From positions 62,001-126,000 of the forward strand of contig JAGQGU010000006.1 of NCBI GenBank assembly GCA_020432165.1: DNA of 64,000 bases. The letters are read 5' to 3'. Below are positions 16,763-23,875 of the stretch, piece after piece (the stretch's first letter is position 1; every line of letters starts with the position of its first letter). This stretch comes from Thermomicrobiales bacterium (GTDB lineage Bacteria > Chloroflexota > Chloroflexia > Thermomicrobiales > UBA6265). Position numbers and translations under genes: made by a program. A model generated the notes under the pieces. That model saw nothing but the letters and a program-made list of their open reading frames with translations. It made no database searches and was not told the DNA's origin.

Positions 16763-17710
16763 GTGACGCTCAAAATCGAGAATATCGTCAAAACATTTGG
16801 CAGTTTCACAGCAGTCAGCAATGTCAGTTTTCAGGTGCAACCCGGTACAATCTTCGGATTCCTGGGTACGAATGGCGCCGGTAAAACGACGACCATGCGG
16901 ATGATATTGGATATTATCCGTCCTGATTCTGGCACGATCTCCTGGAACGGAACCCCGACTCGAGATCTCCCGCGGGCGAATTTCGGCTACCTGCCTGAAG
17001 AGCGCGGTCTCTACCCCAAGATGCAGGTGGAAGAACAGTTGCTCTTCCTCGGGCAACTCTATGGTGCCAGCAGGCAGGATGTGCAGCAGCGGCTCGATGA
17101 GTGGCTGGAGCGACTCCACATTACGGAGAATCGACACAAGACGGTCGATGCGCTCAGCAAGGGCAATCAGCAGAAGATTCAGTTTCTCGCCGCCATCCTT
17201 CACAATCCCGAGATTCTCATCATGGATGAGCCATACTCAGGTCTTGATCCTGTCAACGCCGAGCAAATGAAAGATGCTTTCAAGGAACTGGTCGGGCAGG
17301 GGAAGACAATCATCTTCTCCACGCATCAGTTGAATGACGCCCAGGAGCTCAGTTCGGATGTCGCCATCATTCATCGTGGCCATTTGTTGATTACCGGATC
17401 GGTCGACGAGGTGCGCCAAAGCACGCACGAACATCGCCTTCGGTTTGCCGTTGCCGGCGACAAGCAGCTTGATTGGCTGGATGATATCGCCGATGCGACG
17501 GTTGTTGATCGACGCGCAGACTTCGCGGAGATTGCCGTTCCGAACGAAGACGTTGCCCGCGGTATTCTGCGTATCGCTATGGATCGCGATCTGCCGGTGA
17601 CGACCTTCGAGATCGATTACCCGAGCCTGAACGATGTCTTCCTGGAACTGGTTAAGCGCATGCCGACAGAGATGCAGCCGACTGCTGAGGAACTCGCCGT
17701 CCCCCTGTAG
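16763..17710 (+). CDS. ABC transporter ATP-binding protein, NatA-like
   Basis: 315 residues. Walker A GTNGAGKT (around residue 38-45), LPEERGLYPKM after the Q-loop, signature LSKGNQQKIQ, Walker B EILIMDEPYSGLDP, switch His in FSTHQ. A C-terminal extension with the DUF4162-like pattern (HRLRFAV ... ITTFEI-like strand, PSLNDVFLELV) is typical of NatA-type export ATPases. Followed by two permease genes whose products resemble NatB; together they probably form a Na+ or drug/peptide exporter. Substrate unknown. Confidence 0.93.
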   Translation: MTLKIENIVKTFGSFTAVSNVSFQVQPGTIFGFLGTNGAGKTTTMRMILDIIRPDSGTISWNGTPTRDLPRANFGYLPEERGLYPKMQVEEQLLFLGQLYGASRQDVQQRLDEWLERLHITENRHKTVDALSKGNQQKIQFLAAILHNPEILIMDEPYSGLDPVNAEQMKDAFKELVGQGKTIIFSTHQLNDAQELSSDVAIIHRGHLLITGSVDEVRQSTHEHRLRFAVAGDKQLDWLDDIADATVVDRRADFAEIAVPNEDVARGILRIAMDRDLPVTTFEIDYPSLNDVFLELVKRMPTEMQPTAEELAVPL

Positions 17711-17803
17711 CATCACATGACCGTATTCGGCGGCTCGCTGACCTTCTGTGGACCCGTATGCGCATATATTGGGTGACGTTCACGGGATCGAGTTGGAGAT
17801 ACC

Positions 17804-19102
17804 ATGTTCGACTTTCAACGGATCAATCTCATCGCCAGGCGGGAAGTAACAACCCGCTTTCGTATGAAGGCTTACCGAACCACCTTGATCGTGCAGATCG
17901 TGATGGCGCTCGTCGCCGGATTCCTGCCGATTGCAATCAGCTATTTTGCCAGCGATGTTACTGGTGGTGGCACGGTGCTGGTGGTGGATCAGACCAATGG
18001 CGATTTCGCCACGATCCTGAACGCCAATCTGCAGGGAGATATTCCCGGTTTGGCGGCTCTGGAGGTAAAGACCACCACTGACGATATCGACACCGTGCGC
18101 AAGCAAGTGGATGACGGCGATGTTGTTGGGGCGGTGATTGTGACGGAGAACAACGGTACTCCTCACTATGAGGTCTTGACGTCTGGCGGTGGTGCGCTCG
18201 ATATCGCTTCGATACGGCTGCAATCCGCCGTTACTGCCAGTAGTGTCCAGTTGCAGGCTGAACTGTCTGGTCTCCCCCCGGACGAGGCCGCAGCGCTGGT
18301 CGCGGCACCGGCGGTGAGCGTGGAGAGTCCGGAAGGCGACACCGAAAGTATCGCCGACAATTTCAGTGGCCCCATCTTTGCCATCGTGAATATCGGCCTG
18401 GTCCTGATTTACATGATGTTCATCATGTATGGCACCTGGGTTGCCGGTGGTGTGGTGGAGGAGAAAGCCAACCGTATCATGGAGATCATGGTCAATGCTG
18501 CCACTCCACGCGACCTGATGATCGGCAAAATTCTGGGTGTACTTATTGCGGGTCTATGTCAGACCATACCGATGCTTCTCACCGGTGCAATCGCATTCAC
18601 CCTCCAGCCGCGTTTGGCCGATCTGCTGGATGTGAACCTCACCTCGGCGTTCGATCTCGATTTCAGCGCGGTGTCGTTCCAGGCAGTGTGGGTGATCCTG
18701 GTCTATTTCATCTGTGGATATGCACTCTACGGTGCGCTCTTCGCCGCCGCTGGTTCGTTGGTGAGTCGGCAGGAAGATGTGAACCAGGCGATCTCGCCCA
18801 TGCTTCTGCTCATCATTGTGGGGTTGATGACATCCTACGCGGTCATGGCTTTCCCGAACTCGATGGCTGCGAAAGTCCTCTTCCTCGTGCCGCTCACCTC
18901 GCCCTACGTGGCATTGCCTCGAATTTTGCTGGGTGATCCGGCCGCATGGGAAATCGCGCTCAGTATCGCATTGTTGGCGGTCACCGGCCTGGCCGCGATG
19001 ATCATGGCTGGCAAGGTCTATCGCCATGGCGTGCTCATGTACGGGCAGAAGGCCAGTTTCCTCAACATCTTCCGACTGCGACAGCAGCAGGTTGCGCGAT
19101 AG
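17804..19102 (+). CDS. ABC-2 permease, NatB-like, first copy
   Basis: 432 residues. One N-terminal helix after MFDFQRINLIARREV, a large extracytoplasmic domain of about 130-160 residues (TVLVVDQTNGDF, GDVVGAVIVTENNGTPHYEVL), then a cluster of about five helices from residue 190 on, with the conserved EEKANRIMEIMVNAATPRDLMIGKI loop of NatB/ABC-2 permeases. It is paralogous to the next gene; both begin with nearly the same residues and share the EEKA-R-MEIMVNAATPRDL motif, so they likely act as a heterodimer with the ATPase at 16763. Confidence 0.9.
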   Translation: MFDFQRINLIARREVTTRFRMKAYRTTLIVQIVMALVAGFLPIAISYFASDVTGGGTVLVVDQTNGDFATILNANLQGDIPGLAALEVKTTTDDIDTVRKQVDDGDVVGAVIVTENNGTPHYEVLTSGGGALDIASIRLQSAVTASSVQLQAELSGLPPDEAAALVAAPAVSVESPEGDTESIADNFSGPIFAIVNIGLVLIYMMFIMYGTWVAGGVVEEKANRIMEIMVNAATPRDLMIGKILGVLIAGLCQTIPMLLTGAIAFTLQPRLADLLDVNLTSAFDLDFSAVSFQAVWVILVYFICGYALYGALFAAAGSLVSRQEDVNQAISPMLLLIIVGLMTSYAVMAFPNSMAAKVLFLVPLTSPYVALPRILLGDPAAWEIALSIALLAVTGLAAMIMAGKVYRHGVLMYGQKASFLNIFRLRQQQVAR

Positions 19103-19114
19103 AAGGGCACAAGC

Positions 19115-20422
19115 ATGTTTGATTTTCAGCGCATTCGCCTGATCGCGCGGCGCGAGATTGGCACCACGTTTCAGAAGAAGTCTTATCGCATCGGCCTGCT
19201 CTTGCAGGTGATCATCGTTGCCCTACTGGCGATGAGTCCGATCTTTATCGCGAAGTTCACCAGTAACGACGACAGTCCTCGAGAGCAAAAAATCGGCGTA
19301 GTGGATACCACCGGTAGCGATGTCTCGACGACGCTTGGTTATACGTTGCAGATGCTGGATGGTGACAACACCGATACTTATGCACTTTCGACGTTGACCG
19401 ATGAATCCTCGGCTCGTGCGGCTGTCGAGAACGATGATGTTGATGCTGCCGTCGTTGCCACGCGTGAGGATGGTGAGATGACCTTCCGCATTATCACCAG
19501 TGACGGCGATGTAGAGGACAGCCTCGCCCAACTCCTGATGACTGCAACGAGTTCGGTGGCAGTGGCCGATCGTGTCCAACAGGCTGGATTGACACAATCT
19601 CAGGCCAGCCAGATCTTCACTGCCCCTGATATGGATGTGACGACCACCAACTCCGCATCTGGAGATGATGAGGATGTGAATAACGTGGTGACCTACGTCA
19701 TCGCCTATGCCAGCACGATCGTTATCTTCCTCTTCATCATTATGTATGGGCAGTGGATCAGCCAGGGAGTGGTTGAGGAGAAAGCGAGTCGCATCATGGA
19801 AATCATGGTGAATGCTGCCACGCCACGGGATCTGCTTGCTGGCAAGGTGATCGGTATCATGATCACTGCTTTGGCACAGTTTCTGCCGATGGTGCTCACC
19901 GTTGGTATCATCGCCAGTCTCCAAAAGCAGATTGGCCGTCTCTTCGGCGTCAAACCCGAACAACTCTTTGATATCAATCTCGGCTCAATCGCCTGGAGTT
20001 TCATCGGCTGGTTCACCCTCTACTTCATATTGGGATTCCTGCTCTTTGGTGCGCTTTATGCGGGCATTGGCTCGCTGGTTAGTCGCCAGGAGGAGGTTTC
20101 TACCGCTGTTGCTCCCATGACAACGGTGATGATGGTGGGCTACATGTCGGCATTGCTGAGTATGAGCAATCCCGATGGCATGGTTGCGCGCATCGCTTAT
20201 CTCTTCCCGGGTACAACAGTCTTTGTAAGCATGTTGCGGTTGGTGAGTGGGAATCCGGCACCATGGGAGATCGCGGTCAGTATCATCGGTCTCCTGATTG
20301 CGGTGGTATTGGCAATGCTCTTTGCCGCTCGCCTCTATCGCGTGGGTGTGCTCATGTATGGTCAGCGTCCTGGCTTCAAGAGCCTCTTCACCCTGCGGGG
20401 CATGCAGGAGGTCTCGCGGTAA
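19115..20422 (+). CDS. ABC-2 permease, NatB-like, second copy
   Basis: 435 residues, 12 bases after the first copy. Same order of parts: MFDFQRIRLIARREIG, helix one, extracytoplasmic domain (IGVVDTTGSDVSTTLG ... VDAAVVATREDGEMTF), then helices with EEKASRIMEIMVNAATPRDLLAGKVIG and SRQEEVSTAVAPM. The sequences have diverged clearly outside the conserved loop, so the duplication is old. Partner of the preceding permease. Confidence 0.9.
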   Translation: MFDFQRIRLIARREIGTTFQKKSYRIGLLLQVIIVALLAMSPIFIAKFTSNDDSPREQKIGVVDTTGSDVSTTLGYTLQMLDGDNTDTYALSTLTDESSARAAVENDDVDAAVVATREDGEMTFRIITSDGDVEDSLAQLLMTATSSVAVADRVQQAGLTQSQASQIFTAPDMDVTTTNSASGDDEDVNNVVTYVIAYASTIVIFLFIIMYGQWISQGVVEEKASRIMEIMVNAATPRDLLAGKVIGIMITALAQFLPMVLTVGIIASLQKQIGRLFGVKPEQLFDINLGSIAWSFIGWFTLYFILGFLLFGALYAGIGSLVSRQEEVSTAVAPMTTVMMVGYMSALLSMSNPDGMVARIAYLFPGTTVFVSMLRLVSGNPAPWEIAVSIIGLLIAVVLAMLFAARLYRVGVLMYGQRPGFKSLFTLRGMQEVSR

Positions 20423-20555
20423 GAGCCTGGACCACATGGCATATTGCTGCTACCTAACTGACACAATTTTGTAGAATTTTCTCAGTATCACCTGCGTAAG
20501 CTAGGAACGTTACAGGGCGGGCCGACTGCGCTCGCCCTGATTTATTGGAGGAATC

Positions 20556-21533
20556 ATGTCTACGGCAATAGCACAACCAAATCATGCCCCCGCCGGTATC
20601 GGCAAACGAGGCGATGGCACGACGCCTGTTCTGGAACTGCAGGGACTCACCAAGAAGTTCGGCGATTTCACCGCCGTCAACCACCTCTCCCTCTCAGTCA
20701 AACAAGGCGAAGTTGTCGGTTTCCTCGGCCCAAACGGCGCCGGCAAGAGTACAACGGTCGGGATGGTGCTGGGACTCATCCGGCCAACAGCTGGCTCGGT
20801 GACCATCATGGGTACCCCACTGGTCGGTAATCAGCCGATGGTTGCCGAGCACATCGGCGCCATCATCGAGAATCCGGCGTTCTATCCCTATTTGAGTGGC
20901 CGCGATAACCTCATCGCTCACGCCAAAATGGTTGACGGGGTGACCACGCAACGTGTGGATGACCTGCTTAAGCTGGTCAATCTGCATGAGCGTAAGCAGG
21001 ACAAGTACAAGAGCTACAGCCTGGGTATGAAGCAGCGCCTCGGTATCGCCTCAACCTTGCTGACCGATCCGGCATTGGTGATTCTCGATGAACCAACAAA
21101 TGGACTCGATCCCGCCGGACAGCGCGAGATCCGCGAGATTATCCCTCAACTTGCCAGAGAAGGTCACGGTGTGCTGCTGGCCAGCCACATGTTGCACGAG
21201 GTGGAGCAGGTGAGCGACCGTGTCGCTATCGTGCGGCGTGGCGAGCTCGTCACCGAGAGCAGTGTGGACGACCTGCTTATGCGTGGCGGCTACATCGAAG
21301 TCCGGGTGGAACAGGCCGACGAGGCGAAAGCGTTGCAGCTTGTTCGCAGCCTCAACGACGTCGAAAACGTGACAGCCAGCCAGGGACTCATTACGGTGGT
21401 GACCTCGCCGGATCGCGGTCGCGAAATCAATCGCACCCTGGTCGAGGCCGGTATCTTCGCAGCCGAAATCGCGCCGAAGCGGAACACGCTAGAATCGCTC
21501 TTCCTTGAACTTACCGAGGGCGAAACCGTCTAA
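20556..21533 (+). CDS. ABC transporter ATP-binding protein, BcrA-like
   Basis: 325 residues with GGAGG before ATG 20556. Walker A GPNGAGKST, signature YSLGMKQRLGIA, Walker B ALVILDEPTNGLDP, His switch in ASHMLHE. The LGMKQRLGIA signature is that of BcrA/LanF-type immunity and bacitracin exporters, so this ATPase with the next permease may confer resistance to a peptide or lipid-linked antibiotic (inference from family). A GC-rich hairpin precedes the start at about 20514-20538. Confidence 0.92.
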   Translation: MSTAIAQPNHAPAGIGKRGDGTTPVLELQGLTKKFGDFTAVNHLSLSVKQGEVVGFLGPNGAGKSTTVGMVLGLIRPTAGSVTIMGTPLVGNQPMVAEHIGAIIENPAFYPYLSGRDNLIAHAKMVDGVTTQRVDDLLKLVNLHERKQDKYKSYSLGMKQRLGIASTLLTDPALVILDEPTNGLDPAGQREIREIIPQLAREGHGVLLASHMLHEVEQVSDRVAIVRRGELVTESSVDDLLMRGGYIEVRVEQADEAKALQLVRSLNDVENVTASQGLITVVTSPDRGREINRTLVEAGIFAAEIAPKRNTLESLFLELTEGETV

Positions 21534-21560
21534 CTGGCGCAGCCATCGAAAGGAACTTTC

Positions 21561-22361
21561 ATGATTAATTTGCTCTCCAGCGAGCTCTTCCGTATGCGCA
21601 AACGTGCGCAAAGCTGGCTGCTTATCGCTATTACGTTTGCGCTCACAGCGTTGATCTACGGTGGTTTTGCGATTGCAGCCAAGGTCAATTCCGGCCCCGA
21701 TGCTCAGAACATGCGCAACAACGTTACCTTTGAATCTTTCCATGATATGGGCCTCGGCGTCTCCATCGGCTTTCTGGGATCGCTCATGCTGGTCATCATC
21801 GCCGCTGGTCTGATGGGTAATGAGTTTAGTTGGAATACCCTGCGGCCGCTGGTCGCTCGCTCTCAGACCCGCGTGAGCCTGCTTACCGCCAAGATCGTGG
21901 CGATGGTCATCTATGCGCTCATCTTTGTCGCTATCCTTTTCATCGCCGTCACGGGCATGTACTTCATTGGATCGTGGTTCGTAGGCGAACCTGCCGGCTA
22001 CAGTATGAGCGTGTTTACCGATAGCCTCGGCTTCGCGGCGAAGCTGCTCTATTCGAACCTTCCATACGTGGCACTGGCGTTCATGCTCGCGACTCTCTTC
22101 AAGTCCAATGCTGCCGGCATTGCGGGAGCGCTGGGACTTTCCTTCCTGGAAGAGCCCATCTGGATGTTGTTGGGGCTCGCCAGCGATGCATTCAAGGGCG
22201 CACAGGATTGGGGTATCAGCGCGAACGTCAATGCGCTCTCCGGATTCTCTGCCGTCGATATCGGCGAGGGGAGGGCATTTGTGACCCTGGCAGTCTATGC
22301 GCTTGTCTTTTTGGGTATCGCTTACGCAGTCTTCACCCGCCGCGATGTGACCAGCGGATAG
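21561..22361 (+). CDS. ABC-2 permease, BcrB-like
   Basis: 266 residues, 27 bases after its ATPase, with AGGAAC before the ATG. Six hydrophobic segments (about 18-38, 60-85, 110-135, 140-160, 170-195, 240-258), and ENR-like NEFSWNTLRPLVARSQTR, the cytoplasmic coupling loop common in BcrB/LanEG permeases. Completes a two-gene exporter. Followed by a hairpin terminator at 22374-22404. Confidence 0.88.
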   Translation: MINLLSSELFRMRKRAQSWLLIAITFALTALIYGGFAIAAKVNSGPDAQNMRNNVTFESFHDMGLGVSIGFLGSLMLVIIAAGLMGNEFSWNTLRPLVARSQTRVSLLTAKIVAMVIYALIFVAILFIAVTGMYFIGSWFVGEPAGYSMSVFTDSLGFAAKLLYSNLPYVALAFMLATLFKSNAAGIAGALGLSFLEEPIWMLLGLASDAFKGAQDWGISANVNALSGFSAVDIGEGRAFVTLAVYALVFLGIAYAVFTRRDVTSG

Positions 22362-22373
22362 GACAAATCTCAT

Positions 22374-22404
22374 GGTGACATCGCCCCTTGCGGGCGGTGT
22401 TACC
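22374..22404 (+). terminator. Terminator after the ABC gene run
   Basis: Stem of 13 pairs with two G-T type pairs: arms GGTGACATCGCCC (22374-22386) and GGGCGGTGTTACC (22392-22404). It separates the exporter pair from the recA promoter. No strong T-tract follows. Confidence 0.55.
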
Positions 22405-22417
22405 CTACGTGTGTCGG

Positions 22418-22446
22418 TTGACCTGTGTCCGCATACCCTGTACACT
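22418..22446 (+). promoter_or_regulatory. recA promoter
   Basis: TTGACC (22418-22423), exactly 17 bases, TACACT (22441-22446). The SOS box starts 13 bases downstream, so a bound LexA would cover the transcription start region. The leader to the recA ATG is about 60 bases. Confidence 0.75.
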
Positions 22447-22459
22447 TGGTACAGAAATA

Positions 22460-22471
22460 GAACATTCGTTC
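22460..22471. promoter_or_regulatory. SOS (LexA) box of recA
   Basis: GAAC (22460-22463), ATTC, GTTC (22468-22471), followed by G. This matches the Gram-positive/actinobacterial type LexA site CGAAC-N4-GTTCG except for one outer base. It lies between the -10 element and the recA start, so recA is expected to be LexA-repressed. Confidence 0.75.
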
Positions 22472-22514
22472 GACACTGCAATCAACCACAGCGCCAAAGC
22501 GCGAGAGGACTCCG

Positions 22515-23621
22515 ATGACAGATACGCAGGAAATGCAGAAACTTCGTGCGGAAAAACTCAAGGCTGCCGAGAATGCCATTGCTCAAATCGAACGGCAGTT
22601 CGGTAAGGGCAGCATCATGAAGATGAACCCGGATGATACCAATCCGCTCCGGGTTGAATCGATTCCTACCGGTAGTCTGGCGTTGGATATCGCGCTCGGT
22701 GTCGGCGGCGTGCCGCGCGGTCGCATCATCGAGATCTACGGCCCCGAGTCCTCTGGTAAAACCACCCTGGCCATGCACATCGTTGCCGAGGCGCAGAAGC
22801 GCGGTGGTCTCGCCGCGATCGTGGACGCCGAGCACGCGCTCGATCCCGTCTATGCCCAGCGTCTCGGCGTGAATCTGGATGATCTCCTCATTTCCCAGCC
22901 GGATACCGGCGAGCAGGCGTTGGAGATCACGGAAACGCTGGTACGCAGCGGTGGCCTGGATGTGATCGTGATCGACTCCGTTGCTGCCCTGGTACCGAAG
23001 GCAGAGATCGAAGGCGACATGGGTGATTCCCATGTCGGTCTGCAGGCGCGTCTGATGAGTCAGGCCTTGCGTAAGCTCACCGGTGCCATTAACCGCTCAC
23101 ACACCTGTGTCATCTTCATCAATCAGCTGCGTATGAAGATCGGCGTGATGTTCGGCAATCCGGAGACCACCACCGGTGGTAACGCCCTGAAGTTCTACAG
23201 CTCTGTGCGTATGGATATCCGTCGCATCGAGACCCTCAAGGATGGTCAGGACGCGATCGGGATTCGTTGCCGCGTCAAGGTCATAAAGAACAAGGTTGCA
23301 CCCCCGTTCCGTCAGGCGGAGTTCGACATCATGTACAACGAGGGTATTTCCGCTTCGGGTTCGGTGCTGGATACCGCGACAGAAATCGGCGTGGTGCGTA
23401 AGAGTGGTGCCTGGTTCTACTACGGTGAAGAGCGCCTGGGGCAGGGGCGTGAGAACGCCAAGATTTTCCTGAAGGCGAATCCGGAACTGATGAGAGAGAT
23501 CGCCGGAAAGGTGATGATGGCATCGCCCGAGCTTGCTTCTCGCCTTGAATTCCGTCCCAGTGATGAGGACACCGCTGCCGCCACCCAACCCGTGGCAGAT
23601 GCTGATGGCGTGATTTATTAG
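22515..23621 (+). CDS. recA: Recombinase RecA
   Basis: 368 residues, GAGGA five bases before ATG. Full-length RecA: N-terminal helix ([15 protein letters not shown]), Walker [10 protein letters not shown], catalytic Glu in VDAEHALDP, loop L1 [25 protein letters not shown] region, loop L2 [32 protein letters not shown], and the C-terminal domain ending in an acidic tail ([10 protein letters not shown]). It coats single-stranded DNA, promotes strand exchange and LexA self-cleavage. A monocistronic gene with its own promoter and SOS box; recX is not adjacent. Confidence 0.99.
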   Translation: MTDTQEMQKLRAEKLKAAENAIAQIERQFGKGSIMKMNPDDTNPLRVESIPTGSLALDIALGVGGVPRGRIIEIYGPESSGKTTLAMHIVAEAQKRGGLAAIVDAEHALDPVYAQRLGVNLDDLLISQPDTGEQALEITETLVRSGGLDVIVIDSVAALVPKAEIEGDMGDSHVGLQARLMSQALRKLTGAINRSHTCVIFINQLRMKIGVMFGNPETTTGGNALKFYSSVRMDIRRIETLKDGQDAIGIRCRVKVIKNKVAPPFRQAEFDIMYNEGISASGSVLDTATEIGVVRKSGAWFYYGEERLGQGRENAKIFLKANPELMREIAGKVMMASPELASRLEFRPSDEDTAAATQPVADADGVIY

Positions 23622-23728
23622 CGCCAACTCCTAGATTGTCGTTCGGGGTATGCGACTAGAGGGCGATCCGGCTGCTGCCAATATCGTCCTCTACAGCGGA
23701 TTCGCTATGTGTTGTCATGTATAAGGTC

Positions 23729-23840
23729 GGTAGCAGGGGAGCACCGAAGGTGGCCGAGTCCACAGGACGAGCAGCGGAGCGAGCCATTGTCTCCCCTGGG
23801 GCAGATAAGGGCGTTCGCCGCTTCGCACTGCCCCGCTACC
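23729..23840. repeat. Cloverleaf palindromic repeat downstream of recA
   Basis: Outer arms GGTAGC (23729-23734) and GCTACC (23835-23840). Inside are two nested palindromes: GGGGAG...CTCCCC (about 23737-23798) and GGGGCAG...CTGCCCC (about 23799-23834). The same outer GGTAGC/GCTACC with two internal GC-rich hairpins appears inside nrdA at 58925-58975. The 23622-23875 gap has no gene I can support. Confidence 0.6.
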
Positions 23841-23875
23841 AGTCCGTGGGTGTGTCAGTACATCCAGAACCGGCT

